27,094 bases of DNA, taken from contig NZ_JBLWFS010000039.1 in assembly GCF_048323755.1 (NCBI RefSeq), positions 1 to 27,094 on the forward strand, given 5' to 3'. The stretch comes from Alkalihalobacterium sp048323755. GTDB taxonomy: Bacteria; Bacillota; Bacilli; Bacillales; Bacillaceae_F. Below the pieces are notes generated by a model. The model worked only from the letters and a program-made list of their open reading frames with translations. It had not been told where the DNA came from and searched no databases. This document shows positions 8,288 to 14,216 of this stretch, in pieces. Position 1 is the stretch's first letter; every line of letters begins with the position of its first letter. The translations under genes and the position numbers were made by a program.

Positions 8288-8316
8288 ATAGTAAAAAATG
8301 GAGCTTTAAATTACAA
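8288..8316 (-). promoter_or_regulatory. Probable sigma-A promoter of the lipoprotein-lipase operon
   Basis: On the minus strand TTGTAA (8311-8316) and TACTAT (8288-8293) are separated by exactly 17 bases. It lies about 60 bases upstream of the lipoprotein start. Each box matches the consensus at four of six positions. Confidence 0.4.
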
Positions 8317-8451
8317 TTATATCCATAAAATGCAAAAATGAGAGTTTGGTTGGGGAAGTATGTTAAAAGAGTGCAGAAACTCGACCATTATTTAGGAATT
8401 TAGGAATAGTTAATAAGGGGGAGGGGAATTTAATTACAGTGTTCGCGTTTT

Positions 8452-8484
8452 GGCTTTACCTCTGGGTTTTTCACGGCTACGCTG
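8452..8484 (-). pseudogene. Short echo of the lipase toxin gene
   Basis: About 30 bases match the lipase gene segment at 6846-6876 with two mismatches, in the same orientation. The minus strand reads SVAVKNPEVK, the same residues as 139-148 of the lipase, just after its catalytic GNSLGGALAN. The flanks do not match and the frame stops soon on the low-coordinate side. It is likely all that remains of a second lipase toxin copy. Confidence 0.6.
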
Positions 8485-8510
8485 ATGCTGAAACTTAGAT
8501 ATTATAAGCT

Positions 8511-8544
8511 GCCAGTCAATAATTACAGGTGACTGGCTGTTTTT
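8511..8544 (+). terminator. Terminator hairpin
   Basis: GCCAGTCA at 8511-8518 pairs perfectly with TGACTGGC at 8530-8537 and is followed by TGTTTTT. No intact plus-strand gene precedes it, so it is probably left over from a lost gene. Confidence 0.65.
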
Positions 8545-8764
8545 ATGCTGTAAAACAAACCTGTTTAGAGGGAAATGAGATCCTATCCATCAGTTGGATG
8601 AACATTTTCCCTAGATGGTACTAAAAATCCCCTACGTTATCATTGGTCAGAAGCCATCACGTTCTCCCTTTATGATTGAAGCGTGTATGTAGAAATACAA
8701 TTAAAGGTAAAATATTTTTAGGGTTTGAACGAATTATATATAAAGAGAAGAGGGGGTAAATGAT

Positions 8765-9208
8765 TTGAGTAATAATGAAGAAAGAACAGATTTACCTGCC
8801 AATTTTGATGAATTAAAAAAATCCATCAATAGAACAGCCAATTGGCGGGAACGATTGGACGCGGTAGAAGAGTTAGGGATGTGGAAAGCGAGAGAGACGA
8901 TTGAATTATTAAAGCACAGTATGGCAGGTGATTCTGTATTTAAAGTCCGGGAAGCTGCTTACCGTCAACTTCTAGCCTTAGGGGAGAAGGTAACGATGCC
9001 GGAACGGAAAGAAGGCGATGCCATTAAAGATACGAAAAAAATCCTTGTTCGTATAAAAAAGAGTCTGCCTAAGGATCACTCTTATGAAGATTTCAAAGAA
9101 AAACTGAAAAAGATGAGAATTGATGTGTATGATACATATGAAGGAGAGAAGGGTGCGGATTTTGATAAGTGGCTTGAGCAGTTGTGGTCTGAATTACGGA
9201 CGAGTTGA
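8765..9208 (+). CDS. HEAT-repeat protein, probably cut short by the IS element
   Basis: A 147-residue cytoplasmic protein. Residues 15-55 (WRERLDAVEELGMWKARETI through FKVREAAYRQLLALGE) form two short HEAT/armadillo-like helical pairs, and a basic helical part follows (KKILVRIKKSLPKDHSYEDF). HEAT proteins act as protein-binding scaffolds; no partner can be named. The start is TTG 8765 with AGAGGGGG ending eight bases upstream; the nearby ATG 8760 stops at once. The TGA stop at 9206-9208 coincides with the right end of the TnpB element, and an open frame resumes at 10588 across the element. So the original protein was probably about 183 residues long. Confidence 0.7.
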   Translation: MSNNEERTDLPANFDELKKSINRTANWRERLDAVEELGMWKARETIELLKHSMAGDSVFKVREAAYRQLLALGEKVTMPERKEGDAIKDTKKILVRIKKSLPKDHSYEDFKEKLKKMRIDVYDTYEGEKGADFDKWLEQLWSELRTS

Positions 9209-9289
9209 ACTACCCACCACTTAACTGCTCTTGCGAGCTGTTTGAAGTGGGGGATTCCTAAGAACACCAGCGTAACCGCTAGTTATGGA
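9206..9289 (-). ncRNA. Right end / omega RNA scaffold of the TnpB element
   Basis: In IS200/605 elements the RNA that guides TnpB is made from the 3' end of tnpB and the right end, and its guide is the DNA just beyond. Here the region after the tnpB stop folds into a stem CCCACTT/AAGTGGTGGG capped by GCTC-gcaa-GAGC. The guide would then be read from the minus strand of the last HEAT codons (below 9205). The RNA's 5' end is likely inside tnpB and cannot be set from sequence. Confidence 0.55.
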
Positions 9290-10462
9290 TTAGGCTACCC
9301 CCGTCGCACCGACGGTTAGAAGTCTTATCGCTTCGTTTCTAAGATTTTGTCCTGCGTTAACATCTCTTTGGTGATGGGCTCCACACTTGCATATCCACTC
9401 ACGCAAATTTAGATCTTTAACGTCTTTGTTTTTGTAGCCACAACTCGAACAAAGCTGAGAACTTGGGAAGGTCTTACTCACTTCCACTACTGTCTTTCCG
9501 TACCATTTAGCCTTGTATTTCAACATGACCTTAAATTGATACCAAGACACATCAGCGATAGCTTGAGCTGTTTTCTCATATTTCATCATGTTAGACACTT
9601 GCAAATTTTCGTTTCCGATAACATCGTGGTTTTTGATAATATCGGTAGAGGTTTTGTGTAAGAAATCCTTCCGCTTGTTTTCGATTTTCTCATGAATACG
9701 AGCTACTTTAATTCGTTGTTTATTCCAGTTGCTAGAACCGAACACTCGCCTAGAAAGCACCTGCTGAGCCTTTGCTAATTTTTGCTCTAACGACTTAAAA
9801 TAACGATTATTTTTGTATATCGTACCATCCGCAAGGATTGCGAAGTCTTTTAGTCCTAAATCAACGCCTGTACTGGAGTTTGTTTTCGGCAGTTGAATCA
9901 CTTCTGTTTCAGCTAAGATGGATACAAAGTACTTTCCACTTGGATTACGTCTAATGGTTGCATTGATAATCCGTCCATCCACTTCACGACTTTTAGCAAA
10001 CCGAACAAGACCAAGTTTAGGTAACTTGATGTATTTATCCTGAACAGCGATATTTCCGTTGGTTTGCTTTGTGGTATAGGACTGCACCTTGTTCTTCTTA
10101 CTTTTGAATTTAGGAGCTTTATTTTGCTTCTTGTAATACCGTTGGTACGAATCAGCTAAATTTTCAACCGACTTTTGAAGGGAGATACTGTCCACTTCTT
10201 TTAAGAAAGGATAGTGCGCTTTCAACTGGCGAACGGCTTTAATAGAGTCATATTTATTGAAAAAGTCGCTCTTCCAATGGTTTGATAGCAACTGTCCGTT
10301 TTGTACCATCTCTTCGACGATGTACCAATAAGCGTCTTTTTGTTTTTGCTTGCCGAGGAAGTAGTTGAACACGAACCTTGAACATCCGATCGTTTTGTTG
10401 ATTAACTCAATTTGTCTTGGATTAGGGAAGATACGAAATTTAAACGCCTTTTTAACTAGCAT
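9290..10462 (-). CDS. tnpB: TnpB, RNA-guided nuclease of IS200/IS605 family (OrfB)
   Basis: A 390-residue TnpB, normal in length. An N-terminal HTH_OrfB-type part (residues 1-60, FKFRIFPNPRQIELINKTIG) precedes a RuvC-like nuclease with Asp201 (GVDLGLKDF), Glu285 (IGNENLQ) and Asp367 (HHQRDVNAG), so all three catalytic acids are present. The zinc-ribbon Cys are 338, 341, 358 and 360; the second pair is C-x-C rather than the usual C-x-x-C, and the common HHDRD is HHQRD. This may weaken zinc binding. TnpB cuts DNA next to a short motif matching the element's left flank and helps the element persist. AGGTGAGG precedes ATG 10462. A LexA-like box overlaps its promoter. Confidence 0.9.
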   Translation of the reverse strand: MLVKKAFKFRIFPNPRQIELINKTIGCSRFVFNYFLGKQKQKDAYWYIVEEMVQNGQLLSNHWKSDFFNKYDSIKAVRQLKAHYPFLKEVDSISLQKSVENLADSYQRYYKKQNKAPKFKSKKNKVQSYTTKQTNGNIAVQDKYIKLPKLGLVRFAKSREVDGRIINATIRRNPSGKYFVSILAETEVIQLPKTNSSTGVDLGLKDFAILADGTIYKNNRYFKSLEQKLAKAQQVLSRRVFGSSNWNKQRIKVARIHEKIENKRKDFLHKTSTDIIKNHDVIGNENLQVSNMMKYEKTAQAIADVSWYQFKVMLKYKAKWYGKTVVEVSKTFPSSQLCSSCGYKNKDVKDLNLREWICKCGAHHQRDVNAGQNLRNEAIRLLTVGATGVA

Positions 10463-10481
10463 GAACTCACCTCACCTTCTA

Positions 10482-10502
10482 AGAACGTACGTTCTCATTA
10501 TG
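10482..10502 (-). promoter_or_regulatory. LexA (SOS) box next to an extended -10 promoter in front of tnpB
   Basis: AGAACGTACGTTCT at 10482-10495 is a perfect 14-base palindrome and fits the Bacillus LexA/DinR pattern GAAC-N4-GTTC. One base further upstream on the minus strand is CATAAT preceded by TGG, an extended -10 box (10497-10502). The layout AAT-G-AGAAC-N4-GTTCT is the same as at 14243-14260. Confidence 0.55.
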
Positions 10503-10544
10503 CCAAACCAGTGAGTGTTTTGGCTATCGCCAACCGCCATTCAT

Positions 10545-10586
10545 CTCCCCCTTACCGCTGAAAAACCTCAGCGCTTGAAGAGGGAG
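10545..10586. repeat. Left-end hairpin of the TnpB element
   Basis: Outer arms CTCCCCCTT and AAGAGGGAG and inner arms GCTGA and TCAGC fold into a subterminal hairpin typical of IS200/605 left ends. A second small hairpin TTGGC-tatc-GCCAA lies at 10520-10533. Confidence 0.6.
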
Positions 10587-10587
10587 T

Positions 10588-10698
10588 ATTTTGTCGGATA
10601 AAGATAAAAAGCTCCGTTTTATAGCTTTTTCTGAAACAGGGTCTATAATTAAAAAGGGCAATGTTGATTTTTATTATGTTGTATACATTAACTATTAA
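10588..10698 (+). pseudogene. Detached 3' part of the interrupted HEAT gene
   Basis: Thirty-six codons run open from the element's edge to TAA 10696-10698, without any start codon. They read KLRFIAFSETGSII and then KKGNVDFYYVVYINY, which looks like real protein. Joining 9205 to 10588 fuses this in frame to the HEAT protein. The alternative is a tail of some other gene brought next to the element. Confidence 0.5.
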
Positions 10699-10740
10699 CA
10701 AAACCTTAAAAAGAATTTATAAAAAAAATGGGGTTAGTGT

Positions 10741-11798
10741 ATGAGTGAACGAAGCTTTGATGAATATCAGTTAAGCGATGAAATAAATCGCGCACTTTCA
10801 ATAATGAAATATGAAATGCCAACAGAGGTACAAGGGGAAGTAATTCCACTAGCCATGAACAAAGAAGATCTAGTAATCAAATCACAAAAGGTAGCGGAAA
10901 GACGGCAGCCTTTGGAATTCCTATTTGTGAAATGATGAATTGGGAGGAAAGGAAGCCCAAGCGTTAATTCTCACACCAACAAGGAGCTTGCCGTTCAAGT
11001 TCGGGAGGATATTACGAATATTGGTAGATTCAAGCGGATTAAAGCCATGGCTGTTTATGGAAAAGAGCCCTTCTCGACACAAAAAGAGGAATTGAAACAA
11101 AGAAATCATGTTGTTGTTGGGACACCTGGCCGGGTGATCGACCATATCGAAAGAGAAACTTTAGCATTGGATGAAATTAAGTTTCTCGTTATTGATGAAG
11201 CAGATGAGATGCTAAATATGGGTTTCATCAACGATGTGGAAGAGATTATTAAAGCACTTCCTGCTAACAGAGTGACGATGGTGTTTTCTGCAACGTTGCC
11301 TAAAGATGTGGAAAACCTTTGTCATAAATATATGGAAAATCCAGACAGTTGTATTATTTTCTGCAATACGAAAGAGCATGTGAGTACGGTGTTTTCCGAA
11401 CTAGGACGCGCTAATTATTCATGTGAAAAACTTCATGGTGGATTAGAACAAGAAAACCGTTTTTCCGTCATGGATGGTTTTAAAAGGGGGAATTTCCGTT
11501 ATCTTGTGGCAACGGATGTTGCTGCTAGGGGAATTGATGTTGATAATGTAACATTAGTCATTAACTATGACGTACCTATGGAAAAAGAAGGTTATGTTCA
11601 CCGTACAGGAAGAACAGGGCGCTCTGGTAATGAAGGAAAAGCATTACGTTTGCCACACCAAACGATGGGAAATACCTTAAAGGGATCGAGTTAACCTATG
11701 TTGATATTCATAATGGAAAAGGTTCGTTAGTGTTAGAAGCAATGGAAAATCCAACGATCAAAGGAAAGAAACTGAAGGTTAGTTTAGCCATTAAATAA
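10741..11798 (+). pseudogene. DEAD-box RNA helicase DbpA/YxiN, inactivated by frameshifts and a deletion
   Basis: The start (FDEYQLSDEINRALSIMKYE, then VQGEVIPLA) is the Q-motif region of the 23S-rRNA-specific helicase DbpA (YxiN in B. subtilis). A base lost near 10888 shifts the frame just before the P-loop TGSGKTAAF, and two more losses lie near 10962 and 10982 around LILTPTREL. From 11047 the frame is clean: GTPGRVIDH, DEADEML, FSATLP, then directly DSCIIFCNTKEH and HRTGRTGRSG. About 40 residues between motif III and motif IV are missing. A last shift follows GNEGKA, and the RNA-binding-domain end survives as YVDIHNGKGSLVLEAMENP to IKGKKLKVSLAIK, stop 11796. It cannot make an active helicase. 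Confidence 0.85.
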
Positions 11799-11805
11799 AG
11801 AATTG

Positions 11806-11878
11806 CATCAAAGGTTTAAGGTGATAATGGATGAGCCCGACTTGGAGAAATTAGTATTAAAAAATTTTTCCTTTGATG
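11806..11878 (+). promoter_or_regulatory. Long-range inverted repeat upstream of the cold-shock gene
   Basis: CATCAAAGG at 11806-11814 is exactly complementary to CCTTTGATG at 11870-11878. Between them is a short open frame from 11831. If transcribed in the csp leader, the arms would form a long-range stem. It could equally be a weak terminator of the dead helicase. Confidence 0.3.
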
Positions 11879-11945
11879 ATTGAACAATAATTGAGCAATA
11901 CTAATAATCGATAGTGAAACAAATCACCACAGGAGGTAAACAAAC

Positions 11946-12146
11946 ATGCAACAAGGTACAGTAAAATGGTTTAACGCAGAAAAAGGATTTGGATTCATCG
12001 AGGTTGAAGGTGGGGAGGATGTATTCGTACATTTCTCAGCTATCCAAGGTGATGGGTTTAAATCTTTAGATGAAGGCCAAAAAGTAACTTTTGACGTTGA
12101 GCAAGGTCAACGTGGACCTCAAGCTACTAACGTAAACAAGGCATAA
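11946..12146 (+). CDS. Cold-shock protein (Csp family RNA chaperone)
   Basis: A 66-residue single cold-shock domain, full length for the family. The RNA-binding motifs RNP1 (KGFGFI) and RNP2 (VFVHFSAI) are intact, followed by the GPQATNV end typical of CspB/CspC/CspD. These proteins bind single-stranded RNA and prevent structure formation at low temperature. AGGAGGT at 11932-11938 is a near-perfect ribosome binding site. It is monocistronic with a strong terminator after it. The paralog (CspB, C or D) cannot be decided by eye. Confidence 0.92.
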   Translation: MQQGTVKWFNAEKGFGFIEVEGGEDVFVHFSAIQGDGFKSLDEGQKVTFDVEQGQRGPQATNVNKA

Positions 12147-12152
12147 TTATTA

Positions 12153-12179
12153 AAGGACTCTTTTGTAGAGTCCTTTTTT
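12153..12179 (+). terminator. Rho-independent terminator of the cold-shock gene
   Basis: AAGGACTC at 12153-12160 pairs with GAGTCCTT at 12168-12175 and is followed by a T run. It starts seven bases after the stop codon. Confidence 0.9.
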
Positions 12180-12189
12180 CTATAATTCT

Positions 12190-12305
12190 GTAACTCTTCG
12201 CTGCGAACAGAATCTTTAGTTAAGGAAAATGGTATCAAATATCAAAGTGTGATTGTGGAATATTATAAGCCTAAAAATTCCTTAGTGAAAATAAGGGAGG
12301 ATTAG
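12190..12305 (+). pseudogene. Possible gene remnant, unidentified
   Basis: An open frame without start codon reads SLVKENGIKYQSVIVEYYK, then PKNSLVKIRED and stop. The composition looks protein-like, and the E-Y-x-x-x-x-x-L-x-x-K/F layout faintly recalls the zinc-ribbon remnant that follows at 12503. It may be part of the same lost family. This is weak. Confidence 0.25.
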
Positions 12306-12312
12306 GCTTTTT
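12267..12312 (+). terminator. Terminator hairpin
   Basis: AAGCCTAA at 12267-12274 pairs with TTAGGCTT at 12302-12309, with an inner CCTTA/TAAGG stem, and T residues follow. It overlaps the end of the unidentified remnant. Confidence 0.6.
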
Positions 12313-12365
12313 GAGATCTGTCCTCCACTAGAGTAAAGTATTACCGCAGCGGGGGACAGGCCCCG
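12313..12365. repeat. REP-like palindrome, second copy of the element at 5101
   Basis: It has outer arms GAGATCTGTCCTCC and GGGGGACAGGCCCC, with AGTAAAGTATTACCGC in the middle. The last 30 bases match 5119-5148 with about one difference. Most substitutions between the arms keep G-U pairing, as expected for a structured RNA or DNA hairpin. Confidence 0.7.
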
Positions 12366-12502
12366 CTTAGATTAACGTTCTGTTTAATTTTGTGTAGCTC
12401 ATGTTATAATTAAAAACTTAGGATAATTAAGACTATTGCTAATAATTGAACGGATGCTAAGATAAGCTTTCGCCTAGAGATAAAATACAGAGGTGTAAGA
12501 GA

Positions 12503-12711
12503 ATGAATAAACGATGGACAATCGGTAAGATTAAAGAATTTGATGAAACAATTCGGAAAGTAAGTTGCTAACGACGGAATACCATGGTTTTTCACAAAAG
12601 TTACTATTTAAATGTGCATGTGGTAGCAATTTTGAAAAAACATTTACTAACTTTAAAAATAATAACCAACGTAAATGTGACGTGTGCGAACCACCAAAAG
12701 CGTCACGCTAA
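12503..12711 (+). pseudogene. Frameshifted small zinc-ribbon protein
   Basis: AGAGGTG at 12490-12496 and ATG 12503 open a frame (MNKRWTIGKIKEFDETIRKV) that stops at 12571. In the next frame the sequence continues LLTTEYHGFSQKLLFKCACG, then NFEKTFTNFKNNNQRKCDVC and stops at 12711. The two CxC/CxxC pairs and the F-K-C-x-C-G...F...F...N-x-R-x-C pattern resemble the treble-clef/zinc-ribbon domain that accompanies phage-type HNH endonucleases and related proteins. One frameshift separates the parts. Function of the intact ancestor is not established. Confidence 0.5.
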
Positions 12712-12728
12712 ACGTATAGCAAATAAAC

Positions 12729-12772
12729 ATAGTGCTAGTTTCTATTCAATAGAAGTTGGCGCTATTTTTTTT
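12729..12772 (+). terminator. Terminator hairpin after the zinc-ribbon remnant
   Basis: ATAGTGCTAGTTTCTATT at 12729-12746 pairs with CAATAGAAGTTGGCGCTAT, allowing several G-U pairs, and is followed by eight T. It sits 18 bases after the remnant's stop, consistent with that having been a real gene. Confidence 0.7.
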
Positions 12773-12916
12773 AGTTAAGGTATAGGGAACTGAGTAGATC
12801 GTGGCCTGAATGAGACCCACTTGAGTACAGCCCCCGTTCTTCTCGACAAATCTCGGGTTGTCACAGTGAAGGATTATAAAGTAACAAGGAAAGTTAATAG
12901 AAGAGTCTATAGTAGA

Positions 12917-12946
12917 AAAAAGCCGTTCTTATTTGTGAACAGCTTT
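12917..12946 (-). terminator. Terminator of the MarR-lipoprotein operon
   Basis: AAAGCCGTTC at 12919-12928 and GAACAGCTTT at 12937-12946 pair with one mismatch. Read on the minus strand the stem is followed by six T, 29 bases after the lipoprotein stop codon. Confidence 0.75.
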
Positions 12947-12974
12947 TCCAATCTAAACTTTTTCAACTAGATGG

Positions 12975-13574
12975 TTAGTGATCATGACCGTGGTGATGGT
13001 TGTGATCAGTATGATCATGGTCGGATGAATAACCTCTTAACTCATCATACAATTTAATTTGTTCATTAGTTAAAACATCAATCATATCGATATGTGCATT
13101 TAAATGGACACTTCTTAATTTACCATCTAAGATAGAAATTTGATTTGTCATATTATCTACATCGTTTTTTGTAATCGTCTTTGATCTAAAGGCATTTTCA
13201 AGTTGAAGTTCTAAATTGACGATTTGCTCTCCGATCTTTTGTGCTTCTTCTTTCATCCCATTATAGAGTTTTTCTGTTTTCTCCTTTTGTTCATCGGACA
13301 AAGATAGCTCTAAAGCTAATTCAAGAGTATGAAGCGGTCCAGGGTAGCTATTTAATTCAGCAGATAGAGCATAGCCAGCTCCTGCTCCATTAAGTAATGC
13401 TTGAATCCTTCCTTCTGGCAGGGCTTTAATTTCTTGATTTGTTAGCTCTACGTAAGGGCTTGTTACAGCTTCCAACTCGTTTGAATTTTCTTCTTCTGTT
13501 GATGAAAAACATCCTGCTAGAGCAAATGGAATTAACAAGGATAATAATATTATAGTTCTATTCATATTGTACAT
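12975..13574 (-). CDS. Spy/CpxP-like lipoprotein with histidine-rich tail
   Basis: A 199-residue lipoprotein: signal peptide with lipobox LAGC (Cys22), then a predicted all-helical hairpin (ELALELSLSDEQKEKTEKLY and DMIDVLTNEQIKLYDEL) whose two L-S/T-x-E/D-Q segments match the LTxxQ repeats of Spy/CpxP envelope-stress chaperones. The last 14 residues (HDHTDHNHHHGHDH) hold eight His and should bind Zn, Cu or Ni. It lies outside the membrane. It starts five bases after the MarR gene stop, so it is cotranscribed. AGGAGAG lies two bases before ATG 13574 and eleven before ATG 13565; either start keeps the signal peptide. A metal-sensing or envelope-protective role is inferred. Confidence 0.7.
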   Translation of the reverse strand: MYNMNRTIILLSLLIPFALAGCFSSTEEENSNELEAVTSPYVELTNQEIKALPEGRIQALLNGAGAGYALSAELNSYPGPLHTLELALELSLSDEQKEKTEKLYNGMKEEAQKIGEQIVNLELQLENAFRSKTITKNDVDNMTNQISILDGKLRSVHLNAHIDMIDVLTNEQIKLYDELRGYSSDHDHTDHNHHHGHDH

Positions 13575-13579
13575 CTCTC

Positions 13580-14011
13580 CTAATCATTTCTTGGGGGAAT
13601 AGCTTGGATAAGTAATTCCAGCGCAACAATAACTTCTTTATGCCTATTTTCAGGTATATTCGCTAATATACTATCAAACTTTTCTATACGAGAATTTTCC
13701 AAGCGTTGTGCTACTTTTTGTCCCTTTTCACTTAATCTCAGTACTTTCATTCTCTGGTCTTTTGGGATCATTTCACGGTTTACCCATTCTTTTTTCTCCA
13801 ATTGTTGAACTAAACGACTTACGGTACTTTTCTCTAAATTTAGTATTTGCGTTAAATTGGATTGTGTAACTTCTCCTCTTAACTGAATTTCCATAATTGT
13901 ATGCGCTTCTGAAATAGAAATAGGCTGCCCACAAGGAGTTTGGTCAGGTTGATGGAGCCCAAGTGAACGTATGATCTTTATCATCTGATTGTGAAAATCA
14001 TTTTTATTCAG
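13580..14011 (-). CDS. MarR family transcriptional regulator, apparent CTG start
   Basis: A winged-helix MarR repressor. The helix-turn-helix is in QSNLTQILNLEKSTVSRLVQ, followed by the wing (KEWVNREMIPKDQRMKVLRL). From ATG 13984 it would be 134 residues, but no ribosome binding site precedes that codon. Upstream in frame, CTG at 14009-14011 has AGGGGGG six bases before it and adds LNKNDFHNQ, so initiation at CTG is proposed; 143 residues is more usual for the family. It heads an operon with the Spy-like lipoprotein and probably controls it in response to a ligand or metal. The N-terminal TPCGQP Cys could sense thiol stress. Confidence 0.75.
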   Translation of the reverse strand: MNKNDFHNQMIKIIRSLGLHQPDQTPCGQPISISEAHTIMEIQLRGEVTQSNLTQILNLEKSTVSRLVQQLEKKEWVNREMIPKDQRMKVLRLSEKGQKVAQRLENSRIEKFDSILANIPENRHKEVIVALELLIQAIPPRND

Positions 14012-14035
14012 TACAATCCCCCCTTACAACTAGTT

Positions 14036-14209
14036 GTCAATAAAATAGAAGGAAACGGTACGGTCTTGTTTGAATTATGCCAAGCCCTTGAATGTATTGT
14101 TCTAAAACGTAAAGACTCGCGGTATAAGATTAATAAGCGGTCGCAATCATGGCTTAAAGTGATTTATTACGAGATTGCCGATGTATGGATAACAGGTTAC
14201 CGGAAATAA
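14036..14209 (+). pseudogene. Fragment of an ATP-dependent DNA ligase
   Basis: About 57 codons read VNKIEGNGTVLFELCQALEC, then IVLKRKDSRYKINKRSQSWL, KVIYYEIADVWITGYRK and stop. This corresponds to the end of the nucleotidyltransferase domain of ATP-dependent ligases: motif IV (usually EGIVLK, here ECIVLK), R-K-D-S-x-Y, K-R-S-x-x-W-L-K-V (motif V) and the start of the OB domain. The upstream adenylation lysine motif and the rest of the OB domain are missing. It resembles LigD/LigB-type bacillar ligases. It is a relic; the ATG at 13991 lies in unrelated sequence. Confidence 0.65.
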
Positions 14210-14216
14210 GATAATA

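Larger units (their letters stand above)
8317..8764. other. Gene-poor stretch between the lipase operon and the HEAT gene
   Basis: Apart from the lipase echo (8452-8484) and a hairpin at 8511-8544, I see no feature I can support. Short open frames around 8600-8700 have no start signal or recognisable motif. Confidence 0.5.
9206..10586 (-). mobile_element. IS200/IS605-type element carrying only tnpB (IS1341-like)
   Basis: The element holds tnpB on the minus strand and no TnpA transposase. Its right end (9206-9289) carries a hairpin with arms CCCACTT/AAGTGGTGGG and an inner GCTC-gcaa-GAGC, ending in GGGTAGTTCA at the junction. Its left end (10545-10586) carries an imperfect hairpin with outer arms CTCCCCCTT/AAGAGGGAG and inner arms GCTGA/TCAGC. 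IS200/605 ends are subterminal hairpins without inverted terminal repeats or target duplication, as here. Exact ends are uncertain by a few bases because AGT occurs at both junctions (9203-9205 and 10585-10587). It would need a TnpA from elsewhere to move. Confidence 0.8.

Noticed and set aside
8600..8700. Short frame reading IPYVIIGQKPSRSPFMIEA
   Set aside because: It looks slightly protein-like but matches no family I know, and it has no start signal.
13991..14035. ATG start for the frame containing the ligase fragment
   Set aside because: The first 15 codons are the reverse of the MarR leader and do not resemble ligase. The similarity begins only near 14036.
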